Part shown: piece after piece, positions 9,500 to 19,267 of the stretch
Layout of the letters: every line of letters begins with the position of its first letter
How positions within the stretch are numbered: the stretch's first letter is position 1
Assembly (NCBI RefSeq): GCF_001441535.1
Contig: NZ_LMAU01000001.1
Span: 372,001 to 436,000, forward strand
Direction: 5' to 3'
From: Tsuneonella troitsensis
GTDB lineage: Bacteria > Pseudomonadota > Alphaproteobacteria > Sphingomonadales > Sphingomonadaceae
DNA length: 64,000 nucleotides
Notes under the pieces: generated by a model
Seen by the model: only the letters and a program-made list of their open reading frames with translations
What the model was told of the DNA's origin: nothing
Database searches by the model: none
Program-made: the position numbers and the translations under genes

Positions 9500-9808
9500 A
9501 TGCCGAGCCACGATCCATTGATCCCGTTTTCCCCGCGCCGCCCGAAAGGCGCGCCGCCGCACAACCCGGAACCGGTTTCGATCGCACACCTCGACGAGTC
9601 CCTGCGCGATGCGATGCGCGCGGCCGCAGCGGCCATTCGCGAACGCCACCGGACCCGGATGGAACTGCTCAAGGCGCAGGCTCGGCGCACCGGTCCCGCC
9701 CGCAATCGCAAGCCGCCCGAGGCCGGACTGCCGGTGCCCGCCGTTCCGCCGCGCGGACCCTTGCCCTTTCAGGGCGGAGCGGAAGCCCCGCTCGACTTCG
9801 GCGACTGA
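9500..9808 (+). CDS. small hypothetical protein after sufA
   Basis: 102 residues. Pro/Ala/Arg-rich ends flank a predicted helix (about residues 28-64, LDESLRDAMRAAAAAIRERH). No signal peptide or membrane segment is present and no family is recognised. It lies 8 bp after sufA and is probably the last gene of the operon transcript. Its stop is immediately followed by the stop of the convergent lipoprotein gene. Confidence 0.55.
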   Translation: MPSHDPLIPFSPRRPKGAPPHNPEPVSIAHLDESLRDAMRAAAAAIRERHRTRMELLKAQARRTGPARNRKPPEAGLPVPAVPPRGPLPFQGGAEAPLDFGD

Positions 9809-10237
9809 CTACTTCTTCAATGCCCTGACGCAGGCGGCGCGGTCCACGTCCAGCCCGTCGCTCGACCGGCGCGCGTCGACATAGGTCGCGGTCGGATTGC
9901 CGCCAGGGCTGGGCGGATAGAGATAGACGTCGAGCACGCAGGCCTCGCCCGAGAACTGCAGCTTGCGCGCGTCGCCTTCCCACACATCGAGCCTGGGCGC
10001 GCCGAACTGGCGCTGCAGCCCCGCGGTGTCCGCGCCGATCACGCCTTCGAGGCCGGGCATGGTCATCACCCGCGCGGTGCGAAATCCGGTTGCGGGGGGC
10101 GCGGTCGGCCGCGTGGGCGGAACGCTTGCGACCCGTGTCGGGGCGGGCGTCGAGGCGACCGGCGACCGGCTCGCCGGCCCGCAGGCGGTCACGAATACGG
10201 AAGCGACGATGGGGGCGAGCAGGACGAGCTTGTTCAC
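9809..10237 (-). CDS. small lipoprotein of unknown function
   Basis: 142 residues from GTG 10237 (GTGA overlap with the EI24 gene). The N-terminus MNKLVLLAPIVASVFVTAC is a lipoprotein signal with Cys at residue 19. A Pro/Thr/Ala linker follows, then a compact C-terminal domain containing two more cysteines (GEACVLDVYLYP and AACVRALKK). No family is recognised. Coupling to an inner-membrane protein gene suggests an envelope role. Confidence 0.75.
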   Translation of the reverse strand: MNKLVLLAPIVASVFVTACGPASRSPVASTPAPTRVASVPPTRPTAPPATGFRTARVMTMPGLEGVIGADTAGLQRQFGAPRLDVWEGDARKLQFSGEACVLDVYLYPPSPGGNPTATYVDARRSSDGLDVDRAACVRALKK

Positions 10238-10914
10238 GAACGGGACCTTCTGGAATGGACGAGGTGCGTGGCCGCGGCGGCCCCCAGCACCGGGGCGAGC
10301 AGGTTCACGAACGGCACCAGCAGCATCGCGGCGACGATCCCGCCGAGCGCCAGCCGTGTCAATCCGGAGAGCGGCGAAGCGGCGCGCCGGTCGGGCCGGT
10401 GACGCAGCCACACCATGTCGGTCAGTTCGCGCCCCAGGAGCCAGGCGTTGACCGCCCAGAACAGCAGCGCGGTGCCGACCCCGGTCACGAGCAACAGCAG
10501 CGCGACCGGCAGCGCCAGTGCGTTGACGAGCACCGCACGCCAGATGCCGCCCAACGCGTTGCGCGCGTCCTCCGCCAGGGGCAGGTCCCGCGCGGTCGCC
10601 GCTTCGGCGGGATAGTATCGCGCCTCGACCGCGCGGACGACTTCGTCGGCGAAGAACTGGAGTACCGCCAGCGCAAGGATGCGGAACGCCAGCCAACCGG
10701 CGATCAGCGCGACGAGCAGCGCGGCAAGGCCGCCCACTTCGCCCCAGCCATGCGCATAACGCTCGATTCCCAGCGCCGCACCGCGCCAGAACGCCACCGC
10801 CAGCACGGCAAAGATCGCCAGCGTCACGCCTATGCTCTTGGCGAGCACGCCCAGGACGCGGCGATCGCCGAGTTGTCCGAACGCGCGGGCGAAGGCGGAA
10901 GCGACACCGGTCAT
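10234..10914 (-). CDS. EI24-domain (CysZ-like) inner-membrane protein
   Basis: 226 residues from ATG 10914, with about four hydrophobic segments (around residues 20-45, 60-85, 130-160 and 185-215). The motif LLFWAVNAWLLGRELTDMVWLRH resembles the GREYFE/RH region of EI24 proteins, whose bacterial members include the sulfate permease CysZ. No direct evidence for sulfate transport is visible. It lies upstream of, and overlaps, the lipoprotein gene. Confidence 0.75.
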   Translation of the reverse strand: MTGVASAFARAFGQLGDRRVLGVLAKSIGVTLAIFAVLAVAFWRGAALGIERYAHGWGEVGGLAALLVALIAGWLAFRILALAVLQFFADEVVRAVEARYYPAEAATARDLPLAEDARNALGGIWRAVLVNALALPVALLLLVTGVGTALLFWAVNAWLLGRELTDMVWLRHRPDRRAASPLSGLTRLALGGIVAAMLLVPFVNLLAPVLGAAAATHLVHSRRSRS

Positions 10915-10991
10915 CGCGGTGCTTCTCAACGCTTGGCGCGCCGCGCGCAAGCCGCTAGGCGCGCCGGGCTTTCCCCATAGAGGACTACCGA

Positions 10992-11987
10992 GTGACCCAG
11001 ACCCGTTACGACGTCATCGCCATCGGCAACGCCATCGTCGACATCATGGCCGCCAGCGACGACGCCACGATCGAGCGCCTGTCGCTCAACAAGGGCGGGA
11101 TGACGCTCGTCGATGCCGACGGCGCGCGGCGGCTCTACGACGCGATGGGTCCGGCAAAGGAAATTTCCGGCGGATCGGCCGCCAACACGCTGGCGGGCCT
11201 CGCGGCTCTGGGCGCGGATTGCGCCTTCATCGGCCAGGTCGCGGACGACCAGTTCGGCCGCGTGTTCGCGCACGACATTCGCGCAGGCGGGATCGATTTC
11301 GACACGCCGGCGCGCAGCGAATCGGAGCCGCCGACCGCGCAGTGTCTGATCTTCGTCACGCCCGACGCGCAGCGCACGATGAACACCTTCCTCGGCGCGA
11401 GCCAGTACCTCCCCGCCGCCGCGCTCGACGAGAGCGCCATTGCGGCCGCCAAGGTGCTCTATCTCGAAGGCTATCTGTGGGATCCCGAAGAGCCCCGGGC
11501 CGCGATGCGCCGTGCGATCGACGCCGCGCGCGGTGCCGGCCGCGAAGTTGCCTTCACCCTGTCGGAAGTCTTCGTGATCGATCGTCATGGCGACGATTTC
11601 CGTAGCCTGATAGCCGAAGGGCTGATCGACGTGCTGTTCGCCAACCATACCGAGCTTGCCGCGCTGACCGGCGAGAGCGAACTGGAAGCGGGCATCGCCG
11701 CGCTGGCGGGCAAGGTGCCGACGCTAGTCGTGACCTGCGGCGCCGAAGGCGCGACCGCAGTAAGGGTCGGCGAACGCGCGACCGTCCCTTCGGTCGCGAC
11801 GACCGTGGTCGATACCACCGGCGCGGGCGACCTGTTCGCCTCGGGCTTCCTTTTCGGCCACGTCAACGGCGAGCCGCTGGAAACCTGTCTCAAGCGCGGG
11901 GCGATCTGCGCCGCCGAGATCATCAGCCACTACGGCGCGCGGCCCGAAGCCGACCTCAAGGCGCTGATGGCCGAACGGCTCGGCTAG
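10992..11987 (+). CDS. PfkB-family carbohydrate kinase, adenosine kinase type
   Basis: 331 residues. PfkB signature 1 is the GGSAANTLAGLAALG block and signature 2 is DTTGAGDLFASGFLFG, with the catalytic Asp in GAGD. The opening YDVIAIGNAIVDIMA and the overall order are those of alphaproteobacterial adenosine kinases, which phosphorylate adenosine to AMP; ribokinase-type specificity cannot be excluded. The start is GTG 10992. The 3' end overlaps the convergent neighbour by four bases. Confidence 0.88.
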   Translation: MTQTRYDVIAIGNAIVDIMAASDDATIERLSLNKGGMTLVDADGARRLYDAMGPAKEISGGSAANTLAGLAALGADCAFIGQVADDQFGRVFAHDIRAGGIDFDTPARSESEPPTAQCLIFVTPDAQRTMNTFLGASQYLPAAALDESAIAAAKVLYLEGYLWDPEEPRAAMRRAIDAARGAGREVAFTLSEVFVIDRHGDDFRSLIAEGLIDVLFANHTELAALTGESELEAGIAALAGKVPTLVVTCGAEGATAVRVGERATVPSVATTVVDTTGAGDLFASGFLFGHVNGEPLETCLKRGAICAAEIISHYGARPEADLKALMAERLG

Positions 11988-12808
11988 GCCGGAACCGCGG
12001 CGCGCGCACCGGTCGTCCGGGCCGGCGCCGCCTTCCAGCCGAACCAGCACACCGCCAGCCCCGCCAGCGCGGCGAGCGACAGCGTCACCGCGTCGGGGAT
12101 CGCGGCATAGGCCCTGAACAGGTTGCCGAGTGGGACGTTGCCGGGCGTCACCCACATGACCACCGCCTGGAGCATCATGAAGGCGGAGGCGACCAGCCAC
12201 GGCGCACCGTGCTTGCGGTCGCGGAAATACAGCGCGAGCGCGAAGGCCGTGGCGATCGTGTCGCCGACCACGATCGTGTCGAACAGCGCCTGCGGCCCCT
12301 CGCTGCCGATCACGTTGAGCCACGGCAGGTAGGCATCGATCACCCGGCTGAACGGCGATTCGAACAGGATCAGCGGCGTCGCCAGCATGTAGCCTGCGTG
12401 CAGCTTCACGTTCCGCCGGTGCTTCAGCGCCAGATAGAACAGCGTCAGGTAGGCGGCGATGGCGATGGCCATCCCGATCGCGAACGACGGGCCGGCAAAG
12501 GCGATGAATTCGCCTTCGTTCGCGGCGAGGCGGTCGGCCGAGAAATTGATGATCATCGTCAGGCCGACGATCAAGAGCGGGAACAGCGCGAAGCTCGCCC
12601 AGCCGACCTGGCGGTGCAGGGCGTTCATCCGCCGGTGGATCGCCACGCTCTGCGCGATGAGCAGCAGCAGCCACGTCATCGCGGTGATCGCATGGACGTG
12701 GAACGCGAACGGTACCGTGCCGATCGGCGCGAAATAGCTCGCCCAGAAACCGGCCAGGATGACCAGCAGGACGAAGCCGACGTAGAAATGTCCGTGACGG
12801 TAGGGCAC
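11984..12808 (-). CDS. seven-to-eight-helix membrane protein, unknown function
   Basis: 274 residues with a series of hydrophobic helices from the N-terminus to about residue 260. Conserved-looking His residues sit at helix ends (AFHVHAITAMTW, LHRQVG, KLHAGY), a pattern seen in haem- or redox-linked membrane proteins, but no known family is assigned. The ATG at 12808 gives a clean N-terminal helix. It is not clearly linked to either neighbour. Confidence 0.75.
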   Translation of the reverse strand: MPYRHGHFYVGFVLLVILAGFWASYFAPIGTVPFAFHVHAITAMTWLLLLIAQSVAIHRRMNALHRQVGWASFALFPLLIVGLTMIINFSADRLAANEGEFIAFAGPSFAIGMAIAIAAYLTLFYLALKHRRNVKLHAGYMLATPLILFESPFSRVIDAYLPWLNVIGSEGPQALFDTIVVGDTIATAFALALYFRDRKHGAPWLVASAFMMLQAVVMWVTPGNVPLGNLFRAYAAIPDAVTLSLAALAGLAVCWFGWKAAPARTTGARAAVPA

Positions 12809-12867
12809 TTGCGGTCTCCCCCCAGAGTCCCGCGACCGGCGTCATGGTATCACGTCGTCCCCGGTTT

Positions 12868-13560
12868 TCAATATTTCGGCGGTGGCGCCTCGCCGCGATA
12901 GCCGATGAAGTGACGGCGCAGCTGGGTGGCATAGACCGCGCGGCGCAGGCACAGGAACCGCGCGGTATCCGGGCCGGGCTTCGCTTCGCCGACCGCCGCG
13001 TCGACCGGACCGCGCGTATATTCCAGCCAACGCCCGTCGATCACCCGCAGGGCCGCGCCGGGTTCGAAATCGCACCAGTGTTCCAGCCTGCGAGCGAACT
13101 CGGCCATTGCCTCGCCTTCGTTTTGCCGAGGGACTCGGTCCCAATCCCCATGCCGCTTCAGGATCGCGATTTCGGCCGCCATTTCGCGGCGATAGAGCTC
13201 CTCGCCCACATCGACCGCGCGCTCGATTGCAGGGTCCGCGAAGGTAAGACGGAAATTGCTGTCGACAACGAGACCTGCCAGCACGTTGGTGTCGAATTCA
13301 TCAAGGCGATCGACGCTGATATTCATCACCAGGCGGTCGATGGCATAATCGGGGTCGGGGACGGTGGCGATCTCGGCCGGTTCGACTCCCAGCTCGACCA
13401 GCTTCGCTCGCAGGCCATCGAGGCCCAGTGCCTCGCCCTTGGCGAAGGCCGCCTCGCGCGCGGCATCGCGCTCGGCCTGGCTTTCGGGATAGACGCCTGC
13501 GCCGCGCTCGGGGCCGCATGCCGCGAGCGCGATTACGAGCAAGGGGAGGGCGCGCTTCAA
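12868..13560 (-). CDS. lipoprotein of unknown function following purD
   Basis: 230 residues. TTG at 13560 overlaps the purD stop (TTGA) and yields a classic lipoprotein signal, [16 protein letters not shown], with Cys at residue 15. The mature part is acidic and helical with repeated charged segments ([20 protein letters not shown]) and two further Cys ([16 protein letters not shown]). No family is recognised. It is probably translated by coupling to purD. Confidence 0.7.
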   Translation of the reverse strand: MKRALPLLVIALAACGPERGAGVYPESQAERDAAREAAFAKGEALGLDGLRAKLVELGVEPAEIATVPDPDYAIDRLVMNISVDRLDEFDTNVLAGLVVDSNFRLTFADPAIERAVDVGEELYRREMAAEIAILKRHGDWDRVPRQNEGEAMAEFARRLEHWCDFEPGAALRVIDGRWLEYTRGPVDAAVGEAKPGPDTARFLCLRRAVYATQLRRHFIGYRGEAPPPKY

Positions 13561-14861
13561 CCGGCCTCGCCGTCGCGGACTGCTTCGCGCCCGACTTCGC
13601 GCCATCCGATATCCCGGCGGCAGAACAGGCTTGGAGCGTCGATCGCGTCGACCGCGGCATAGGCCCTGGCGGCAGCCTCGCCCACCGACGGACCCGTCGC
13701 GGTGACGTTCAGAACTCGGCCCCCGCTCGCGACCAAATCGCCGGCCGCCAGCGCGGTGCCGGCGTGGAATACCTTCGCACCTTGAGCTTCCGCCTGGCCA
13801 AGATCGATCCTGCCGCCCTTGTCCGGCGTGCCGGGATAGCCGTTTGCCGCCATGACCACGGTCAGGGCCACGTCCTTGCTCATCCTGACCGGCGACACCC
13901 GGCTTAGCCGGTTCTCGGCGCACGCGAGCAGGATTTCGCCGAGGTCGTCCTCGAGCCGCATCATCAGCACCTGACATTCGGGATCGCCGAACCGGCAGTT
14001 GTACTCGATCAGCTTGGGCCCTTCGGACGTCAGCATCAGGCCCGCGAACAGGACGCCGGAATAGGGCGTGCCCTCGTCGGCGAGCGCGCGGACGGTCGGC
14101 GCGACGATCCGCTCGATTACCTCGCCGCGCAGCAGCGGGGTCAGCACTCGCGCGGGGCTGTAGGCGCCCATGCCGCCCGTGTTGGGGCCGGTGTCGCCCT
14201 CGCCTACGCGCTTGTGGTCTTGGGCGCTGCCGAACGACAGCACGCTGGCCCCGTCCGTCAGCGCGAAGAAGCTCACTTCCTCGCCCTCCATGAATTCCTC
14301 GATCACGACCTCGGCCCCCGCGTCGCCGAACTGTCCGCCGAACATTTCGGTCAGCGCCGCCTCGGCCTCCTCGCGCGATTCGGCGATCACGACGCCTTTT
14401 CCCGCGGCCAGTCCGTCGGCCTTGAGGACATAGGGCGGGGTGAAATTCTCGAGCGCGGCGGTCGCGGCCTTCAGCGAGGTCGTGCGGACATACCCGGCGG
14501 TCGGGATGCCGGCGCGCTGACACAGGTCCTTGGTGAAGCCCTTGCTTCCTTCGAGTTGCGCCGCCGCCTGCGACGGCCCGAACACGTTGAAGCCGTGGCC
14601 GCGCAGCGTGTCCGCCAGACCGTCCACCAGCGGGGCTTCGGGGCCGATGACGACAAGGCCGATGCGCTTGCCCTCGCAGAACCGCACCACCGCTTCATGG
14701 TCCGTTGCTTCGAGCGCGGTCAGCACCGCGTGCTGGGCGATCCCCGGGTTGCCAGGCGCGGCGTAAAGCGTATCGCCTTCGCCCGACAGCAGCCGGGATT
14801 GCGCGAGTATCCACGCCAGCGCATGTTCGCGCCCGCCGCTGCCCAGCAAAAGGATGTTCAT
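13557..14861 (-). CDS. purD: phosphoribosylamine-glycine ligase
   Basis: 434 residues, standard length. PurD joins glycine to phosphoribosylamine in purine synthesis and has an ATP-grasp fold. It shows the canonical start [17 protein letters not shown], the [15 protein letters not shown] block, [18 protein letters not shown], the grasp region [15 protein letters not shown], and the signature [11 protein letters not shown]. The canonical N-terminus fixes the start at 14861. It therefore overlaps the divergent xseA start codon by 2 bp, leaving no intergenic DNA. Confidence 0.97.
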   Translation of the reverse strand: MNILLLGSGGREHALAWILAQSRLLSGEGDTLYAAPGNPGIAQHAVLTALEATDHEAVVRFCEGKRIGLVVIGPEAPLVDGLADTLRGHGFNVFGPSQAAAQLEGSKGFTKDLCQRAGIPTAGYVRTTSLKAATAALENFTPPYVLKADGLAAGKGVVIAESREEAEAALTEMFGGQFGDAGAEVVIEEFMEGEEVSFFALTDGASVLSFGSAQDHKRVGEGDTGPNTGGMGAYSPARVLTPLLRGEVIERIVAPTVRALADEGTPYSGVLFAGLMLTSEGPKLIEYNCRFGDPECQVLMMRLEDDLGEILLACAENRLSRVSPVRMSKDVALTVVMAANGYPGTPDKGGRIDLGQAEAQGAKVFHAGTALAAGDLVASGGRVLNVTATGPSVGEAAARAYAAVDAIDAPSLFCRRDIGWREVGREAVRDGEAG

Positions 14862-16272
14862 GCCCGCTCCCGATTATTCCGACGAAAGTGCCGAAGGTCC
14901 CGGCGGGCTGGTAGCGAAGGGTCGGCCCGGGGACAACGCCGAGCCGCTGACCGTTTCCGAACTGTCGAACCTGCTCAAGCGCACGGTCGAGGACCGGTTC
15001 GGCATGGTGCGGCTGCGCGGCGAACTGTCGGGCGTCAAGCGGGCGGCCAGCGGGCATCTCTATTGCTGTCTCAAGGACGAAAAGGCGCTGATCGACGGGG
15101 TGATGTGGCGGGGAAGCGCGGAACGGCTCGCGTTCCTTCCGGAAGACGGGCTGGAGGTCGTGGCCTCGGGCAAGCTGACGACCTATCCCGGCCGCTCGAA
15201 ATACCAGATTGTGATCGACAGCCTCGAACTGGCGGGCGAGGGCGCATTGCTCGCGCTGCTGGAGAAGACGCGCCAGCGCCTGGCGGCGGAAGGACTGTTC
15301 GCGCCCGAGCGCAAGCGACCCCTGCCCTTCATCCCCGCGACCATCGGCGTCGTGACAAGCCCGACCGGCGCGGTGATCCGCGACATCCTGCATCGGCTGG
15401 CGGACCGCTTTCCGAGCAGGGTCGTGGTCTGGCCAGTGCTGGTCCAGGGACAGGGCGCAGCCGAGCAGGTCGCCGCCGCCGTGCGCGGCTTTTCCGACCT
15501 GCCCGAGGGCCACGCCCTGAGGCCCGACCTGCTGATCGTCGCGCGCGGTGGCGGCTCGATCGAAGACCTGTGGAGCTTCAACGAGGAAATCGTCGTTCGG
15601 GCGATCGCCGGGTGCTCGATCCCTACGATAAGCGCGGTGGGTCACGAGACCGACACGACGCTGGCCGATTTCGCCGCCGACCGCCGGGCGCCTACCCCGA
15701 CCGCCGCCGCCGAAATGGCCGTCCCCGTGCGGCGCGAGCTGGCCGCGACGCTGGCCGATTTCGCCCTGCGCAAACAGCGCTGTGCGCTCCGTCCGGTGGA
15801 ACTGGGGCGCGAGCGGCTCGAGGCGCGCGTGAAGCGCCTGCCACGGATAGAGGCGCTGCTCGCCCCGCAGGCACAGAAGCTCGACGATCTCGCAGGGCGG
15901 CTGCGACAAGGGCTGCGCGATCGCGCCGGCCAGGCCCGCGAGGCGCTGGCCCGCGACCGGGCGCGGCTCTCGCCCGCGTTGCTCATGCACCGGCTGGAGC
16001 GGGGGCAGGACCGGCTCGCCGCCACCGTGCGGCTGATGGCGTCGCTCGATCCGGATGCGGTGCTGCAGCGCGGCTACGTGCGGGTCACTGGGGCCGACGG
16101 GCGCACGCTGACCGATGTCGCGGCGGCAAGAAAGGAAGCGGTCCTTTCGCTGAGGTTCCGGGACGGGCCGCTCGACGTCTCGCCGACCGATGGTGCGGGC
16201 CAAGTCAAGCCGCGCCCGACAGCGCCAAAGCGCGCTTCGCCGATCATGCGGCAGGACGATTTGTTCGGTTGA
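14860..16272 (+). CDS. xseA: exodeoxyribonuclease VII large subunit
   Basis: 470 residues. The order is OB-fold ([28 protein letters not shown]), then the catalytic domain with [34 protein letters not shown] and [29 protein letters not shown] long helical region and a C-terminal QRGYVRV segment follow. It degrades single-stranded DNA with XseB, which is not in this window. ATG 14860 is preferred over ATG 14854 because an AAAAGG stretch lies about six bases upstream. The start codon shares two bases with purD's on the other strand. Confidence 0.96.
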   Translation: MPAPDYSDESAEGPGGLVAKGRPGDNAEPLTVSELSNLLKRTVEDRFGMVRLRGELSGVKRAASGHLYCCLKDEKALIDGVMWRGSAERLAFLPEDGLEVVASGKLTTYPGRSKYQIVIDSLELAGEGALLALLEKTRQRLAAEGLFAPERKRPLPFIPATIGVVTSPTGAVIRDILHRLADRFPSRVVVWPVLVQGQGAAEQVAAAVRGFSDLPEGHALRPDLLIVARGGGSIEDLWSFNEEIVVRAIAGCSIPTISAVGHETDTTLADFAADRRAPTPTAAAEMAVPVRRELAATLADFALRKQRCALRPVELGRERLEARVKRLPRIEALLAPQAQKLDDLAGRLRQGLRDRAGQAREALARDRARLSPALLMHRLERGQDRLAATVRLMASLDPDAVLQRGYVRVTGADGRTLTDVAAARKEAVLSLRFRDGPLDVSPTDGAGQVKPRPTAPKRASPIMRQDDLFG

Positions 16273-16295
16273 GCCAACGGTGATAGGGCGGCGCC

Positions 16296-16496
16296 ATGCT
16301 GATGAAATCGGGTAAGCAAGTCGCACAGCTCATGTACGGTCCCAATGGTTTTCGCGTGATGCGGCCGGGCGATCACGTGATTTGCGCCGCGAGCGGTGAA
16401 ACGATCCTGCTCGAGGAACTGCGCTACTGGTGCGTCGAGCGGCAGGAGCCTTTTGCCAGCGCCGAGTTGGCGACGCGGAGGCTGCTCGGCGGGTGA
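16296..16496 (+). CDS. DUF2093 protein
   Basis: 66 residues. Motifs AQLMYGPNGFRVMRPGDHV, CAASGETILLEELRYWCVE and RQEPFASAELATRR fit DUF2093, a small alphaproteobacterial family of unknown function. Two cysteines are conserved in position. Start may be ATG 16296 or ATG 16302. Its stop overlaps the start of the M23 peptidase gene by four bases, placing it in an xseA-led run. Confidence 0.85.
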   Translation: MLMKSGKQVAQLMYGPNGFRVMRPGDHVICAASGETILLEELRYWCVERQEPFASAELATRRLLGG

Positions 16497-17386
16497 GGCG
16501 TTTCACGGTCGCGACACTATCGATCCTGCTCGCCGCGTGTTCGGCCGGCGACGTGGTACCTCGGGCTCAGAGCGCCCCGTCCCAGCCCGCCGTTGCTCCC
16601 CGACCGGCACCCACTCCCACGCCGACCGGCCCCGCTACGTTCGTGGTCGACGGGCAATTGACGCAGGGCGGGTTCATTCGCGGGCAGGTGCCCGGCGGGA
16701 CGCGCAGCGCCACTCTCGATGAGCAGCCGCTCGCCATTGCGCCCGATGGACGGTTCCTTGCGGCGTTCGACCGCGATGCCGGGCTGGTCGCGACTCTTGT
16801 CGCGCGGCTGGCCGACGGGCGTGAAATCCGGCGCGAACTGGCGGTCGCCCCGCGCGCATGGCAGATCGAGCGAATTAACGCAGCCCGCAGGCCCGGCGGC
16901 ACTACAGAGGCGTTCCTCGCCCGTCGTCGCTCCGAACTCGCCCGCATCGCCGCCGCGCGCGCGATCGACAGCGACGTGGCGGGCTGGCGGCAATCGTTCC
17001 AGTGGCCAGTTAAAGGCCGCATTTCGGGTCGCTTCGGCGCGCAGCGGATCTATCGCGGCGAACCGGGCGCTTACCACTCTGGCCTCGACATCGCGCCCGG
17101 CGCAGGAGCGCCCTATGTTGCGCCCGCCGACGGGGTGGTCGTGCTGGCGACCGAGGAGCCGTTCTCGCTCGAGGGCTACCTTTTGATCATCGACCATGGC
17201 GGCGGGCTCAACAGTGCGTTTCTCCATTCCTCGCGCCTTGCCGTCACGGAGGGCGAGCGCGTCCGGCAGGGCCAGACTATAGGCTATGTCGGCGCTTCCG
17301 GCCGGACCACCGGTCCGCACCTGCACTGGTCGCTCGAGTGGCAGGGTGCGCGGCTCGACCCCCTGCTGTTCCTTCCGCCAATGTGA
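16493..17386 (+). CDS. M23-family metallopeptidase, lipoprotein
   Basis: 297 residues from GTG 16493. Lipoprotein signal MRRFTVATLSILLAAC, then a Pro-rich linker, a middle beta domain, and a C-terminal LytM/M23 domain. Zinc motifs are visible: H in AYHSGLDIAPG with its Asp, and HLHWSLEW near the end. The domain starts at WPVKGRISGRFG. The family cuts peptidoglycan cross-links or acts as an amidase activator at the outer membrane. It overlaps both neighbours by four bases. Confidence 0.93.
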   Translation: MRRFTVATLSILLAACSAGDVVPRAQSAPSQPAVAPRPAPTPTPTGPATFVVDGQLTQGGFIRGQVPGGTRSATLDEQPLAIAPDGRFLAAFDRDAGLVATLVARLADGREIRRELAVAPRAWQIERINAARRPGGTTEAFLARRRSELARIAAARAIDSDVAGWRQSFQWPVKGRISGRFGAQRIYRGEPGAYHSGLDIAPGAGAPYVAPADGVVVLATEEPFSLEGYLLIIDHGGGLNSAFLHSSRLAVTEGERVRQGQTIGYVGASGRTTGPHLHWSLEWQGARLDPLLFLPPM

Positions 17387-18345
17387 CCCGACGTCTTCGT
17401 TTCGCGGCGGCGCTGCTGATGGCAGCGACGCTGGCTCCCACGACATGGCTCGGTGAGCGACCCAACCTCGCACACGACGATGCGGTCCTGCGCTTCGAGC
17501 GGATCGCGGTGCCCGACTCGGCGCTCGGTCCGTTCACCGTCGGGGGCGCGTGGCGCATCACCAGCCCGCACTTCTGGTTCGGCAGTTACTCGGGGTTGGT
17601 CGTCGAGGATGATGGCTCGTTACTGGCGGGCAGCGACAGAGGGTGGACTCTGGGCTTCGCGCCTCCGGATCGTCCAGCGATCATCCCGCGCTTCGCTCCT
17701 TTCTTGCAGCAACGCAAACGAAGGCTGGTCGACCTAGAGGCACTGGCGCGCGATCCCGAAGGCGGCACCGTCTGGGCAGCCTACGAATATCGCAACGCGA
17801 TCGTCCGGCGGACGACGGATGGCACGGCGACCCCCTATTATCCGCCCGCCATGCGCCGCTGGCCCTTCAACGGCGGGGCGGAGGCGATGGCGCGCCTCGC
17901 GGATGGCAGGTTCGTCGTCCTCGCCGAATCGGCCAGCGAGGCGGGCGAGGAGACGCATCATCGGGGATTGCTATTCGATGGTGATCCGGTCGAGGGCGCT
18001 GCTGCGGTGCCGTTCGCGTTTGCCGCGACGGACGGCTATCGCCCGGTCGACATGGCGCTCTTGCCCGATGGCCGCGTCATGGTCCTGCTGCGCCGGGTGG
18101 AATGGCGCCTTCCGCCCGGCTTCACCGCCCGGCTCGCGATTGCAGATCCCCGAGAGATTCGTGAAGGCGGAGTGTGGCGGGCGGAGACTCTCGCCACGCT
18201 CACGCCGCCGCTGCCGGTCGACAATTACGAGGGGTTGGCGGTTGAGAGCGGTGAGGACGGGTCGCTTACCCTCTGGTTGATCTCGGACGACAACCGGATG
18301 GCGATCCAGCGAACCTTGCTGATGAAGCTGCTCTGGCGGCCCTGA
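17383..18345 (+). CDS. esterase-like (phytase-like) beta-propeller protein, exported
   Basis: 320 residues from GTG 17383 (GTGA overlap). A signal-like N-terminus (RRLRFAAALLMAATLAPTTWL) precedes a domain with SGLVVEDDGSLLAGSDRG, ALARDPEGGTVWAAYEYRN, GGAEAMARLADGRFVVLAE, and DNYEGLAVESGEDGSLTLWLISDDN. This is the pattern of the esterase-like activity of phytase domain (PF13449). The substrate is unknown. It is coupled to the M23 gene, so a cell-envelope location is likely. Confidence 0.82.
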   Translation: MTRRLRFAAALLMAATLAPTTWLGERPNLAHDDAVLRFERIAVPDSALGPFTVGGAWRITSPHFWFGSYSGLVVEDDGSLLAGSDRGWTLGFAPPDRPAIIPRFAPFLQQRKRRLVDLEALARDPEGGTVWAAYEYRNAIVRRTTDGTATPYYPPAMRRWPFNGGAEAMARLADGRFVVLAESASEAGEETHHRGLLFDGDPVEGAAAVPFAFAATDGYRPVDMALLPDGRVMVLLRRVEWRLPPGFTARLAIADPREIREGGVWRAETLATLTPPLPVDNYEGLAVESGEDGSLTLWLISDDNRMAIQRTLLMKLLWRP

Positions 18346-18361
18346 CCTGAACCAGACATGC

Positions 18362-18393
18362 AAAAGGGCGCGCGGACCAAGTCCCGCGCACCC
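18362..18393 (-). terminator. Rho-independent terminator of rpmB
   Basis: Read on the minus strand, a GC-rich imperfect stem (arms 18381-18393 and 18366-18377) with a CTTG-type loop is followed by TTTT at 18365-18362. It lies about 20 bp beyond the rpmB stop codon. Confidence 0.75.
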
Positions 18394-18413
18394 CTTGCCA
18401 TGTTCTCAGCGAA

Positions 18414-18701
18414 TCAGGCGGCCGCGGCGGCCTTCTTCAGCTCGCGCTTCACCTTGAGCGCGGTCGCCGAGAGCTTTTCGTCGCTGGTCTTGAGCAACCA
18501 TGCATCGAGCCCGCCGTTGTGCTCGACCGAGCGCAGGCCGTGCGTGCTGACGCGGAACTTGAAGCTGCGGTCCAGCTTCTCGCTCATCAGCGTCACGTGC
18601 TGCAGGTTGGGCAGGAAGACCTTCTTGGTCTTGTTGTTGGCGTGGCTCACATTGTGGCCGACCTGACGGCCCTTGCCGGTGAGTTCGCAGATGCGGGACA
18701 T
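18414..18701 (-). CDS. rpmB: 50S ribosomal protein L28
   Basis: 95 residues, with the L28 hallmarks [54 protein letters not shown]. The C-terminus ends in a Lys-rich helix and an Ala run (LKKAAAAA), usual for alphaproteobacterial L28. Single gene with its own terminator. Confidence 0.97.
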   Translation of the reverse strand: MSRICELTGKGRQVGHNVSHANNKTKKVFLPNLQHVTLMSEKLDRSFKFRVSTHGLRSVEHNGGLDAWLLKTSDEKLSATALKVKRELKKAAAAA

Positions 18702-18799
18702 GACTGATCTCTTCGGTAAACTGTTACGGCAGTGCCGGGAAAGGCGCGCGCTTAGCCCCGAGGTGGCGAATCGTCAACCCGCCGAGTAGGGCGGGACGC

Positions 18800-19267
18800 A
18801 TGAAACGCCCAAGCATCCGGTGGCCGTTGCCCGAACCGATGAAGCGCGCGCTCGCCCTAGCCAGGGAGGCTGCGGCGGCAGGCGAAGTGCCGATCGGCGC
18901 GGTTGTCGTCAAGGACGGCGTCATCGTCGGGGAAGGCCGCAACGCCCCCCGCGCCGATCACGACCCCACCGCGCATGCCGAGATTCTCGCGATTCGCGCC
19001 GCCGCCAAGGCATTGGGAGACGAGCGGCTGACGGGGTGCGACCTGTTCGTCACGCTCGAACCATGCGCGATGTGCGCCGGGGCCATCGCGCACGGCCGTA
19101 TCGCCCGCCTGACCTACGCCGCGTCCGATCCGAAGGGCGGCGCGGTGATTCACGGCGCGCGGGTGTTCGACCACCCCCAATGCCTGCACAAGCCCGAAGT
19201 CGTAGGCGGTATCGGCGAAGTCGAGGCTGCGGACTTGCTTCGCGCGTTCTTCCAGGAGCGGCGCTAA
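18800..19267 (+). CDS. tadA: tRNA adenosine(34) deaminase TadA
   Basis: 155 residues. Zinc-dependent deaminase with His59-Ala-Glu61 (PTAHAEILAIR) and Pro88-Cys89-x2-Cys92 (LEPCAMCAGA). It makes inosine at the wobble base of tRNA-Arg(ACG). ATG 18800 gives a 13-residue lead before a second ATG (18839), which is also possible. The 3' end overlaps the convergent RNase T2 gene by four bases. Confidence 0.93.
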   Translation: MKRPSIRWPLPEPMKRALALAREAAAAGEVPIGAVVVKDGVIVGEGRNAPRADHDPTAHAEILAIRAAAKALGDERLTGCDLFVTLEPCAMCAGAIAHGRIARLTYAASDPKGGAVIHGARVFDHPQCLHKPEVVGGIGEVEAADLLRAFFQERR

